A DNA stretch of 64,000 nucleotides, from positions 434,001-498,000 of the forward strand of contig NZ_CP017057.1 in the NCBI RefSeq assembly GCF_001719165.1. The letters run 5' to 3'. This stretch comes from Erythrobacter litoralis (GTDB lineage Bacteria; Pseudomonadota; Alphaproteobacteria; Sphingomonadales; Sphingomonadaceae). This document shows positions 1 through 9,235 of the stretch, in pieces. The position numbers and the translations under genes are program-made. Below the pieces are notes generated by a model. It was given only the letters and a program-made list of their open reading frames with translations, had not been told where the DNA came from and made no database searches. Positions within the stretch are counted from its first letter, which is position 1, and each line of letters begins with the position of its first letter.

Positions 1-1
1 C

Positions 2-922
2 GAAAGGCTGCCCCATTTGCGGATGTTGGGCTACGCAGACGAACGCCAGCAAAAAAATGAGGTTACAGATGGCATGGTGCATCTCGGCGGTTTTTCTGCG
101 CTGCTTGATTTGGCGAGGACTGGTCAATTAGATCAGGTCATCCTCGCTGTGCCTAGAATCTCCCAATCACGGCTGGATGAAATCACCGAAGCCTTGAGTG
201 CAGCTTCCATTGATATTTGTATCCTGCCCCGAGAGACCCTCGAATTATCTACGAGCTACCGTGTCAATTATCTCGGATCGCTTCCCGTATTCGCTGTTTG
301 GCAGCAGCCGATGAGAGACATTGATGGACTGCTTAAAGAGACGTTGGACTACGTCCTAGCAACACTGGCGCTTTTGCTGCTCTCGCCAATCATGATCCTA
401 ACGGCATTGGCAATTAAACTCGAAAGTCGCGGCCCCGTAATTTTCAGGCAAATAAGGGTTGGTTTTAACAATAACGAAATATCTGTGCTCAAATTTCGAT
501 CGATGTATGCAGATCTTGGGGATGTAAGCGGCGTCAAGCGTACTGAGAGGAACGATGCGCGCGTCACTCGCGTCGGAAAGTTTATCCGCAGGACCAGCAT
601 CGACGAGCTCCCGCAGCTTTTCAATGTGCTAAAGGGCGAAATGTCGCTGGTGGGGCCGCGCCCGCACGCAACGATGATGCGCGTCGGCGATAAATTCTAC
701 TTTGATGCCGTGAGGGGCTACGCAGCCCGTCACAGGGTCAAGCCGGGGATCACAGGCCTTGCGCAAGTCCGGGGTCTAAGGGGGGAAATCGCGACAACGG
801 AACGCGCTAAACAACGCGTGGAATACGACATCTACTACATCGAGAATTGGTCGCCTCTCCTCGACATTAGAATCATGATCGAAACGATCATAAAGATTGC
901 TTGGGATAAAGATGCATACTGA
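2..922 (+). CDS. Polyprenyl-phosphate sugar phosphotransferase, 5' end missing
   Basis: Membrane enzyme that starts a polysaccharide repeat unit by moving a sugar-1-phosphate from a nucleotide sugar to undecaprenyl phosphate (WcaJ/ExoY family, bacterial sugar transferase domain). The frame is open from base 2, so the true start lies left of the window; the TTG at 17 is only the first possible internal start. An N-terminal nucleotide-binding-like region is followed by one hydrophobic helix (about nt 345-415) and the catalytic core, with visible motifs KFRSMYAD, DELPQLFNVLKGEMSLVGPRP and RHRVKPGITGLAQVRG. The C-terminal half is complete. The stop overlaps the next gene by 11 nt, pointing to one operon. 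Family is clear; which sugar is moved cannot be read. Confidence 0.93.
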   Translation, partial: ERLPHLRMLGYADERQQKNEVTDGMVHLGGFSALLDLARTGQLDQVILAVPRISQSRLDEITEALSAASIDICILPRETLELSTSYRVNYLGSLPVFAVWQQPMRDIDGLLKETLDYVLATLALLLLSPIMILTALAIKLESRGPVIFRQIRVGFNNNEISVLKFRSMYADLGDVSGVKRTERNDARVTRVGKFIRRTSIDELPQLFNVLKGEMSLVGPRPHATMMRVGDKFYFDAVRGYAARHRVKPGITGLAQVRGLRGEIATTERAKQRVEYDIYYIENWSPLLDIRIMIETIIKIAWDKDAY

Positions 923-1715
923 TAGCGACATTCAACGCTTTCTGGGCATCGACTTTGCGAACGTGAGCATCGAGCGCTTGGCGGCTGAGCTGGAGCGCTT
1001 ATCACGAAGCGCCGCGTTCTCTTTCGTCGTCACCCCAAACGTTGATCATCTCGTACTCTTGCATGATGAGGAATCCGAGATCGCAGAATTATTCCGTCAG
1101 GCTTGTGCAGCTGCGTGCTTTCGCCTTTGTGACAGCCGTGTGCTAAAAATTTTGGCTCGTTCCCTAGGGATGCCTTTAGAAGTCGTAACGGGAAGCGATC
1201 TTACTGCGTATCTCTTCAAACGCGGGAAACTCGACGGTAAGACGGTGGCATTGATCGGGGGCGACGCTGCGATGCAAGAAGAACTCGGTCTGCGCTACCC
1301 AGCTGTCGGCATTGTTCAACATATCCCACCAATGGGAGTTTTGAATAATCCGGACGCAATAGATAAGATTGAAGAGTTTCTCGCAAATTCCCAATCTGAG
1401 TACGCCCTCTTTGCAGTCGGGGCACCACAAAGCGAAATCATTGCCCTGAAATGCCAGTCTGCTGGGCGCTCTAGAGGAGTCGCGCTGTGTGTTGGTGCCT
1501 CGATTGACTTCCTGCTTGGGCGCAAACCACGCGCGCCCATTTGGATGCAGCGTCTAAGCCTCGAATGGCTTTTCCGTCTACTCAGCGAACCACGCCGCTT
1601 GGCGCGACGATATCTGATTGTAGCCCCCCGGATCTTCTGGATCGTATGGCGCTTCAAGCGCGGTCAGGATTTTGTCAGAGGAAAAAATTCTTCGGGAGAA
1701 GTTTCCGATGGTTGA
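912..1715 (+). CDS. WecG/TagA/CpsF family glycosyltransferase (GT26)
   Basis: About 267 aa, the usual size for the family. Members add N-acetylmannosamine or ManNAc-uronic acid to a polyprenyl-linked sugar on the cytoplasmic face. Family signatures visible are TPNVDHLV near the N-terminus, the GSDLT segment, the GAPQSE segment and the basic C-terminal end (LLSEPRRLARRYL) thought to hold the protein at the membrane. I chose ATG 912 over the TTG at 897 because it gives the family-typical start. It overlaps the preceding phosphotransferase, so the first two steps of the repeat unit are encoded together. UDP-ManNAcA, the E. coli WecG donor, could be supplied by wecB/wecC near the right end of the window (inference). 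Confidence 0.9.
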   Translation: MHTDSDIQRFLGIDFANVSIERLAAELERLSRSAAFSFVVTPNVDHLVLLHDEESEIAELFRQACAAACFRLCDSRVLKILARSLGMPLEVVTGSDLTAYLFKRGKLDGKTVALIGGDAAMQEELGLRYPAVGIVQHIPPMGVLNNPDAIDKIEEFLANSQSEYALFAVGAPQSEIIALKCQSAGRSRGVALCVGASIDFLLGRKPRAPIWMQRLSLEWLFRLLSEPRRLARRYLIVAPRIFWIVWRFKRGQDFVRGKNSSGEVSDG

Positions 1716-4700
1716 TGGGCATGACGATCGCCGTAGCGGGCTGGACAATCGCATCGCGATAGTGGGGATGGCAGCGCACCTTCCCGGGAGCGCAACGCTT
1801 GAGCAGTACTGGTTGAACCTTCGAGACGGGCTTGAGTGCATCCGCCAATACAGCGAAAGCGAGCTTCTCGCCAACGGAGAGGATAAGGCGCGCCTACTTC
1901 ACCGCAACTACGTGCCAGCGGCTGCTCCGCTTGATGGATTCGCCGATTTCGATGCCGGATTTTTTGGTCTCAGCCCTAAGGAGGCCGCGGTGATGGATCC
2001 TCAGCACCGCCAGTTCCTCGAGGTCGCATGGGAGGCTCTTGAAACCGCCGGACACCCACCCGAGGCCTTCAACGGGCCAATCGGCGTGTATGCCGGTTGC
2101 GGGATGGGCAGTTACTTTTATTTCAACGTTTGCTCGAATGCCGATCTTGTGGACGACGTGGGTATGTTCCTGCTGCGCCATACCGGCAACGACAAAGACT
2201 TTCTTGCGACTAGGGTGAGCCACGTTTTCGACCTCAAGGGTCCGAGCATCAATATCCAAACCGCTTGCTCGACCTCCCTTGTAGCGATCCACTACGCCTG
2301 CCAGAGTCTCTTGGCGGGTGAAACGGACCTTGCGCTGGCCGGGGGATCGACAATCGAACTGCCGCAGGGCCGCGGCTACATTTTCCAAGACGGCGAAATC
2401 CTCTCACCTGACGGGCATTGTCACGCTTTTGATCATCGTGCCGAAGGTACGGTTTTCGGAAGTGGCGCGGGTGCGGTTGTGCTTCGCCGGCTCGAAGACG
2501 CGCTTGCGGACGGCGACCACATCTTCGCTGTGATTTGCGGCACCGCCGTTAACAACGACGGGGCGGCGAAAGCCGGTTATCTTGCTCCTAGCGTCGATGG
2601 CCAGTCGGCCGCAATCTCAGAAGCGCTCGATATGGCGAGCACGCCTGCAGATACCATCGACTATGTAGAATGCCATGGAACAGGCACGCGTCTGGGTGAC
2701 CCGATCGAGGTTGCCGCACTGACGCAGGCGTTTCGGGAGAGCACCGAAAAAGCCGGTTTCTGCGGGATAGGTTCGGTCAAGACGAATATTGGCCATCTCG
2801 ATACCGCCGCAGGTGTGGCGAGCACGATCAAGGTGGCGCTGGCGCTCAAAAATCGGCAGATACCACCCAGCCTTGGATTTGAGCGACCGAACCCGGCCAT
2901 CGATTTCGAAACCAGCCCCTTCTACGTCAATACCCGCCTCGCCGATTGGATGGCGACTTCGGGTCCGCGCCGGGCCGGTGTCAACTCGCTGGGTGTGGGC
3001 GGAACGAACGCGCATGCTATTCTGGAGGAAGCCCCGGAACCTGATGCGCACGAGCCAAGCGATTGGCCGGCTCAAATCCTGACCCTTTCTGCACGGTCCG
3101 AGGCCGCGCTCAACGAGGCGTCGAAAAACCTTGCCGCGCATCTCAGGTCGAACCCCGATCAGCCGCTCGAGGACATCGCCTTCACCCTGAAAGAGGGGCG
3201 ACGTGCTTTCGAGAAGCGTCGCGTCGTTGCGGTCGAATCTCATGCCGAGGCAGCAGATCGCCTTGAAAAGGGCAGCACGGGGCGCGTCTTCACCCATACC
3301 GATCTCGGATCTGGCGCCGACGTAGTCTTTATGTTGCCGGGCGGCGGCGCACAATATGTTGGCATGGCTCGCGATCTTTATGAGACGGAGCCGGTCTTCC
3401 AAGATGCGATGGATCACGGCCTCGATATCCTCGATGGCAAAATCGACTATGACATACGGGCCCTTTGGCTCGCAGAAGGGGATGCCGCTGCTGGGGCCGG
3501 TGAGAGGTTGAAGACCCCCTCAATCCAACTTCCGCTCATAATGATCACGGAGTACGCACTTGCGCAGCTCTGGATGTCGTGGGGCGTGAAGCCAACGGCC
3601 CTGATTGGTCACAGCATGGGCGAGAACACCGCCGCCTGCCTGGCCGGGGTCTTGTCGTTCGAGGATTGTCTCGGACTTGTCCACCTGCGGGGCACGCTTT
3701 TCGACCGGGTGCCGCCGGGCGGGATGCTTAGCGTTCCGCTGTCCGAAGAGAGCCTCCGTGCAGAGATCGGCGACGACCTCGATGTCGCCGGTCTAAACGC
3801 GCCGGGCCTGTCGATAGTCTCAGGCCCGGACGAAAAGCTTGCCGAGCTGGCCGATCGGCTGGCCAGGCGCGAGATCGAGACCAACCGTGTCCCAATCAAC
3901 ATCGCCGCGCATTCGCGTATGCTCGATCCTATCCTCCCGGAATTCGAAGCCTATCTGCAATCGATTACCCTGAAACCGCCGCAGATTCCGATCATTTCAA
4001 ACCGGACAGGCCAGCCCCTGACCCCCGAAGAGGCGACCGATCCCACTTATTGGGTGCAGCACCTGCGTCACACCGTCCTTTTCGCCGATGGGATTGAAAC
4101 CCTCGCCGGAAAACGCGACCGTGTCTATCTCGAGGTTGGGCCTGGCAAGGCGCTGAGTTCGCTGGCGAAAGCCAGCGGAAAAATCGAGGCGCAGGCCGTG
4201 CTTACCTCCCTCCGCCACCCGGACGAGAACATTGCAGACGATCTTTTCTTTCTCGAAACCCTCGGCCGTTTATGGGCCTGTGGCATCCAGATCGACTGGG
4301 GCCAGATCTGGGGAGAAGCGAAACGCCGGCGTGTGCCGCTGCCGACCTATCCGTTTCAACGTAAGCGCTACTTCATAGACCCCGCTGATAGTGTGCGCCC
4401 CCATAAAGAGTCGCCGCTGATACGCAACGAAGAGATCACCGAGTGGGGCTTCGTTCCGGCGTGGTTGCCTCGATCGGCACCTTGTCCCGTGGATGTTACG
4501 CATGAGCTCGCGCGAGCCGAACGACATGTTTGGTTGGTTTTCTGCGACAGTGCCGGCCTTGGAGCGGATTGCGCAGCAAGGCTTCGTGACGCCGGGCACA
4601 CGGTTTTCGAGGTCCGTGCGGGCGACAGCTTCTTGCAGACGGGCGATATGAGTTACACGCTCGCACCGGAGCGCGGCCGCGAAGGGTACAACCTGCTCCT

Positions 4701-7700
4701 GGCCAGCCTTGTACAGCGTGGGATCACGCCCGATCGCATCGCGCATTTCTGGTTGGTCACGCGCGAGGAAGAGTTTCGTCCAGGATCAAGCTTCTTCCAT
4801 CGAAACATAGAACAGGGCTTTTACAGCCTCTTGTTCCTTGCCCAAGCGATCAGCGAGGAAGATCTTCCGTCACCTGTTAGTATCACGATCGTAACGAGTG
4901 GCGCCGTTCAGGTGCGCGATGAAGCTCTCCTTTATCCTGAAAAGGCAATCGTGGCTGGTCCGACTCGCGTGATCCCTCGGGAATTGCCTGGCGTTACCTG
5001 TCGCACTATCGACCTGACTCTGCCATCCACACAACGTGGCTGGCGACGGGGCAAAGACGAACAAGACCTGCGCGAGGGCCTCGTTCCTCGGCTTCTTGAA
5101 GAAATGCTGGCCGAACCAGGGAACTCCGACGCCGCCTTGCGCGACGGACGGCGCTATGAACTCGGAATCCGCGCTGCGCCGCTCGAACCAGTCGAGTCTT
5201 GGGCCCAAACCGCGCCGGAGGGCGGTGTATGGTTTATCACCGGAGGCTTCGGCGGCATCGGCCTTAGCGTCGGAGAAAAGCTGGCGCGCGAGACAGGTGC
5301 GAAGCTCGTTCTGGTGTCTCGATCGGCCCTTCCGGACAGAGCCCAATGGGACCGTGCGCTTCGTGACAGGCCGCCCCATGATAAGACCGTCCACCGGATT
5401 GAGGCGGTAAGGCTGTTGGAAGCGGCGGGCGCAGAAGTCATGGTCGCAACCGCCGATGTCTGTAACGTGTCACAGATGCGGACTGCAATCGCATCGGCCA
5501 CCGAACGATTTGGGCCAATCCACGGCGTCATCCATGCGGCTGGCGCGGTCGACGATGCGCCGCTTCTAACCAAGGATGTAAGTTCGGTCGAAAACGTTTT
5601 CTCGGCCAAAATCCACGGCACCCAGGTTCTCGATGGGTTGTTTCCGGACGGGTCGGTCAAGCAGTTGGTGCTATTTTCCTCGACCAGCACGATTACCGCG
5701 CCGGCCGGTCAGATCGACTATGTTGCCGCGAACGAATACCTCAACGCCTATGCCAGGAAGCGCACCGGCGATGCCACGCGTGTTGTCGCGATAAATTGGG
5801 GCATCTGGAAGGACGTCGGCATGGCCGCCGAAGCGATGGCCGAGCGTCAGGGCAACGCTCCGCAGCTTGCGCCGTGCCCGGTCGACTTCCCGCTTCTTGA
5901 CGAAACGACGTTCGATGAGGCTGGGAACCGGGTTTTCACGGCCAGTTACACGCCCTCAGACCGTTGGATCCTTGACGAGCACCGCACCATTGACGGCACT
6001 GCCCTTTTGCCCGGCACCGGTTATATCGAACTGATCGCTGAGGCATTGCGCGGGAATGGCGAGACCGGACCATTCGAAATCAGTGACTTGTACTTCTTCT
6101 CGCCGTTGCAAGTCGATGATGGCACGACGCGCGAAATACGGGTGACCCTGATACGCAGCGAAGAAGGGTACCGTGTGGAGATAGCCAGTGACGTCACAGT
6201 TGATGGCCGCACCGGCTATCATTTGAACGCTCAGGCGAGCTTGGCGCTTGGCCATATCCCCTGTGCCGCGCAAATCGAACTCGACGCGATATCTGAGCGT
6301 ATGGGCCCAGCCGAACGTGCGGCTAAAAACGAAACCCTTAGCTCGCAGCAAGAAGCTAACCTTGCCTTCGGGCCACGCTGGCGGGTTATCCGTAGCATGG
6401 CCTATGGACACGGTGAGGGATTGGCCGAATTGTCCCTGCCGCTTGATTTCGAGCGCGACCTCAAGGAAGGGGTGGTTCTGCATCCTGCGCTTCTTGACTT
6501 GGCGACGGGTTGGGCAATGGACCTCATCGAAGGGTACGACACCTCCCATCTATGGGTGCCGGTGTCGTATGGATCGATTAGGGTCTACGGTCCGCTTCAA
6601 GCCGAGCTCCGCAGTTGGGTTCGAATAGCGACTGACAGATCGGAAGGTGGCTTCGCGTCCTTCGATGTCACGATCATGGATACCGAAGGACAGATCGTCG
6701 TCGAAATCAGCGATTTCTCGATCCGCCGCCTGGAGAGCGCCACGAACCTGCGGTCCGATGCCGCCAATCTGCGCAACGTCGTCTTCCTTGATCAGGCCAA
6801 GGTTAAGCACCGCGATTTGTCACCCGCCGAGGAACGACTTGCTCACAACCTTACTCAAGGCATCGCGCCCGAAGAGGGTGCCGAGGCATTTCGGCGCGCT
6901 CTTGGGCACTCCAACGCACAGATCGTCGTCTCGTCCCTCGATGTCCAAGCCCTGAAACTGCAGGCGGAGGCGCAGGCACAAGCGGATCGCTCAATCGGCG
7001 AGAGCTTTGAACGACCCGACATCGAAAGCGACTATTTGGCGCCGCGCAACGATATTGAAAGGACGCTGGCTGGATTTTGGCAGGACCTGTTGGGACTGGA
7101 GATGGTCGGCGTAGACGACAGTTTCTTCGATTTGGGAGGGCATTCCCTGATCGCTGTTCGGCTCTTCGCGCTGATTAAGAAGACCTACCGGGTTGAGTTT
7201 CCGATTTCTGTGCTTTTCGAGACGCCCACCGTGGCCAGCATTGCCGCGCGCATTGCGGAACGGATTGGTCATGACGCCCACGCTGTCGGTGACGACGACG
7301 TTGCCGCAGAACCTAAAGGGCGGTCCGCTGCGGTGCCGCGCCGCTTTACTCATCTTGTGCCGATGCATAGCGGCGAGGGCGGACAGCGGACGCCATTCTT
7401 CCTGGTTGCCGGGATGTTTGGCAATGTCCTCAACCTGCGCCACCTAGCCAACCTTATCGGTGCGGACAGGCCATTCTATGGGCTGCAGGCTCGAGGGCTC
7501 TACGGCGACGACAAACCGCACGAAACGCTGAGCGAAGCGGCGGCGGATTACATCGCTGAGATGAAGCAGATACAGCCGCGCGGACCTTATTTAGTCGGGG
7601 GTTTTTCAGGCGGCGGACTCACGGCCTACGAGATAGCCCACCAGCTGGAGGCCGCGGGCGAGGAAGTCGGCCTGTTGGTGATGCTAGACACACCGCTGCC

Positions 7701-8199
7701 GCTGCGCCCTAAGCTTTCCACACCCGACAAGGTCCTGATAAAGCTTGGCCATTTTCGCGAAAAAGGTTTCGGCTACGCGTTCAAATGGGTCAAGGCCCGC
7801 TACGCGTGGGAGATGCGGCGCTTCCAACCGATGGAAGAAGCTGCTGCGGAAGAGGGGCTATTCCACGACAAAGCGATCGAGGCAGCCTTCATCAACGCCC
7901 TTGCACACTTTGACCTCAAACGGTGGCACGGCAATCTAGTACTGTTCCGCCCGCCGCTGGACCGACGCTGGAAGGTCTCGGGCGATCGATACGTCAGCAC
8001 CGCAAAAGAATATGTCTTTGAGGACAACGAATGGGGCCAGTGGGCCGAAAATCTGACCGTGATCGAGGTGCCGGGCGACCACGACTCGATGGTGTTGGAA
8101 CCCAATGTCCGGGTTCTTGCGGCTGAGATGAAGCGATGCATAGAAGAAGCGGAGATTCGTTCGGCGCGATCGATCGAGTTTTCTCAGGCTGCGGAGTGA
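1708..8199 (+). CDS. Single-module type I polyketide synthase, KS-AT-KR-DH-ACP-TE
   Basis: A 2163-aa assembly-line protein. KS (about 20-450): active-site Cys187 in TACSTS, His323 in HGTGT, His363 in KTNIGH. AT (about 545-840): Ser636 in GHSMGE, His735 in AAHS; substrate not predicted confidently, malonyl-CoA likely. A structural KR half leads into the catalytic KR (about 1170-1370) with GGFGGIG at 1179, Ser1325, Tyr1338, Asn1342. DH (about 1400-1690): His1425 in a slightly lengthened H-x4-G-x4-P motif, Asp1597 in HPALLD. ACP Ser1813 in LGGHSL. Terminal TE: Ser1967 in GFSGGG, His2125. KR before DH is not the usual modular order. ATG 1708 follows a GGGAGA ribosome site and overlaps the GT26 gene by 8 nt. 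It probably extends an acyl group received from the neighbouring NRPS by two carbons, then reduces, dehydrates and releases it (inference). Confidence 0.93.
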   Translation: MVDGHDDRRSGLDNRIAIVGMAAHLPGSATLEQYWLNLRDGLECIRQYSESELLANGEDKARLLHRNYVPAAAPLDGFADFDAGFFGLSPKEAAVMDPQHRQFLEVAWEALETAGHPPEAFNGPIGVYAGCGMGSYFYFNVCSNADLVDDVGMFLLRHTGNDKDFLATRVSHVFDLKGPSINIQTACSTSLVAIHYACQSLLAGETDLALAGGSTIELPQGRGYIFQDGEILSPDGHCHAFDHRAEGTVFGSGAGAVVLRRLEDALADGDHIFAVICGTAVNNDGAAKAGYLAPSVDGQSAAISEALDMASTPADTIDYVECHGTGTRLGDPIEVAALTQAFRESTEKAGFCGIGSVKTNIGHLDTAAGVASTIKVALALKNRQIPPSLGFERPNPAIDFETSPFYVNTRLADWMATSGPRRAGVNSLGVGGTNAHAILEEAPEPDAHEPSDWPAQILTLSARSEAALNEASKNLAAHLRSNPDQPLEDIAFTLKEGRRAFEKRRVVAVESHAEAADRLEKGSTGRVFTHTDLGSGADVVFMLPGGGAQYVGMARDLYETEPVFQDAMDHGLDILDGKIDYDIRALWLAEGDAAAGAGERLKTPSIQLPLIMITEYALAQLWMSWGVKPTALIGHSMGENTAACLAGVLSFEDCLGLVHLRGTLFDRVPPGGMLSVPLSEESLRAEIGDDLDVAGLNAPGLSIVSGPDEKLAELADRLARREIETNRVPINIAAHSRMLDPILPEFEAYLQSITLKPPQIPIISNRTGQPLTPEEATDPTYWVQHLRHTVLFADGIETLAGKRDRVYLEVGPGKALSSLAKASGKIEAQAVLTSLRHPDENIADDLFFLETLGRLWACGIQIDWGQIWGEAKRRRVPLPTYPFQRKRYFIDPADSVRPHKESPLIRNEEITEWGFVPAWLPRSAPCPVDVTHELARAERHVWLVFCDSAGLGADCAARLRDAGHTVFEVRAGDSFLQTGDMSYTLAPERGREGYNLLLASLVQRGITPDRIAHFWLVTREEEFRPGSSFFHRNIEQGFYSLLFLAQAISEEDLPSPVSITIVTSGAVQVRDEALLYPEKAIVAGPTRVIPRELPGVTCRTIDLTLPSTQRGWRRGKDEQDLREGLVPRLLEEMLAEPGNSDAALRDGRRYELGIRAAPLEPVESWAQTAPEGGVWFITGGFGGIGLSVGEKLARETGAKLVLVSRSALPDRAQWDRALRDRPPHDKTVHRIEAVRLLEAAGAEVMVATADVCNVSQMRTAIASATERFGPIHGVIHAAGAVDDAPLLTKDVSSVENVFSAKIHGTQVLDGLFPDGSVKQLVLFSSTSTITAPAGQIDYVAANEYLNAYARKRTGDATRVVAINWGIWKDVGMAAEAMAERQGNAPQLAPCPVDFPLLDETTFDEAGNRVFTASYTPSDRWILDEHRTIDGTALLPGTGYIELIAEALRGNGETGPFEISDLYFFSPLQVDDGTTREIRVTLIRSEEGYRVEIASDVTVDGRTGYHLNAQASLALGHIPCAAQIELDAISERMGPAERAAKNETLSSQQEANLAFGPRWRVIRSMAYGHGEGLAELSLPLDFERDLKEGVVLHPALLDLATGWAMDLIEGYDTSHLWVPVSYGSIRVYGPLQAELRSWVRIATDRSEGGFASFDVTIMDTEGQIVVEISDFSIRRLESATNLRSDAANLRNVVFLDQAKVKHRDLSPAEERLAHNLTQGIAPEEGAEAFRRALGHSNAQIVVSSLDVQALKLQAEAQAQADRSIGESFERPDIESDYLAPRNDIERTLAGFWQDLLGLEMVGVDDSFFDLGGHSLIAVRLFALIKKTYRVEFPISVLFETPTVASIAARIAERIGHDAHAVGDDDVAAEPKGRSAAVPRRFTHLVPMHSGEGGQRTPFFLVAGMFGNVLNLRHLANLIGADRPFYGLQARGLYGDDKPHETLSEAAADYIAEMKQIQPRGPYLVGGFSGGGLTAYEIAHQLEAAGEEVGLLVMLDTPLPLRPKLSTPDKVLIKLGHFREKGFGYAFKWVKARYAWEMRRFQPMEEAAAEEGLFHDKAIEAAFINALAHFDLKRWHGNLVLFRPPLDRRWKVSGDRYVSTAKEYVFEDNEWGQWAENLTVIEVPGDHDSMVLEPNVRVLAAEMKRCIEEAEIRSARSIEFSQAAE

Positions 8200-8203
8200 C
8201 GTG

Positions 8204-9208
8204 ATGGCACGGCCGCGTATTCTTGTCGTCCTTTTGAATTATCGCACCGCCGAAATGACGCTGCTCGCAGCTGAGGCGGCCCTACGTGCAATGGACGGGC
8301 TCGATGCCGAGATGGTCATCGTCGATAACGACTCCGGTGACGGATCGTTTGAAATGCTTTGTGAGGCTGTCCTGCAGCGCGGATGGGCAGATCAGGGGAA
8401 GGTCAGGGTGGTCGCGTCGGGCAGCAACGGTGGATACGGTGCAGGCAATAATTTCGGCATTCAGCAGAAGATGTCGGATAAGGCCAAACCCGACTATATA
8501 TATTGTCTGAATTCCGATGCCTTTCCAGATCGCGGAGCGATCCGGGCCCTGCTTGATGTGCTGGAATCCGATAGCGAGCTCGGTCTGGCCGGAAGTTATA
8601 TCAAAGGCCCGGATGGAGACCCGCATCAAACGGCTTTTCGGTTTCCTTCGATTGCGGGCGAGTTCGAAGGCGCTGCGCGTACCGGGCTGATTAGCCGATT
8701 CTTAAAAAACTGGATCGTGCCGCTGCCTTTGCCAGAGTGCACCGTTCAGGTCGATTGGCTGGCCGGCGCAAGCGTAATGATGCGCCGACCCATGCTCGAC
8801 GAGATCGGGTATTTCGACGAGACCTTCTTTCTTTACTACGAGGAAACTGATCTCTGCCGCAGGGCCAATCTAGCGGGCTATGGAACCATCTACGTGCGCG
8901 AAAGCGAGGTCACACATATCGGCTCGGCTTCGACAGGGATGAAGGAGTGGCACCGCACACCCTCTTATTGGTTCGACTCCCGTCGCTACTACTTCGTCAA
9001 GAACCACGGGCGCGCCTACGAAACTGCTGCCACTCTCGCACATGTCGCCGGTGCATCAATCTGGCGCCTGCGTTGTTTGATCTCGGGCCGCCAAGCTCAT
9101 GCGCCTGAGCGTTTTCTGCGTGATCTGATCCAACACAGCCTCAAATTCCCAAAAACAAACAAGTCTCTTGCCCCGGCAATTTCAGCCAAGGCTCGTGTTG
9201 TCGACTGA
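8204..9208 (+). CDS. Glycosyltransferase family 2 (rhamnosyltransferase-like)
   Basis: About 334 aa, GT-A fold inverting glycosyltransferase. Visible are the N-terminal NYRT start of the nucleotide-binding domain, VIVDNDSGDGS, the acidic metal-binding segment LNSDAFP and the GYFDETFFLYYEETDLCRRA block typical of rhamnosyltransferase-like GT2 proteins. Two starts are possible, GTG 8201 and ATG 8204; ATG is spaced better from the GGAG at 8193. It sits 4 nt after the PKS stop and 27 nt before the NRPS gene, so it is co-transcribed with an acyl assembly line, which is unusual for a GT. dTDP-rhamnose could come from the rml genes at 54.6-58 kb. The acceptor is unknown. Confidence 0.88.
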   Translation: MARPRILVVLLNYRTAEMTLLAAEAALRAMDGLDAEMVIVDNDSGDGSFEMLCEAVLQRGWADQGKVRVVASGSNGGYGAGNNFGIQQKMSDKAKPDYIYCLNSDAFPDRGAIRALLDVLESDSELGLAGSYIKGPDGDPHQTAFRFPSIAGEFEGAARTGLISRFLKNWIVPLPLPECTVQVDWLAGASVMMRRPMLDEIGYFDETFFLYYEETDLCRRANLAGYGTIYVRESEVTHIGSASTGMKEWHRTPSYWFDSRRYYFVKNHGRAYETAATLAHVAGASIWRLRCLISGRQAHAPERFLRDLIQHSLKFPKTNKSLAPAISAKARVVD

Positions 9209-9235
9209 TTCAGGATCGCCAAGAAGGATTTCACT

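Noticed and set aside
2617..3417. 266-aa ORF on - inside the PKS gene
   Set aside because: Antisense to the KS/AT region; composition follows GC-rich third positions of the real gene.
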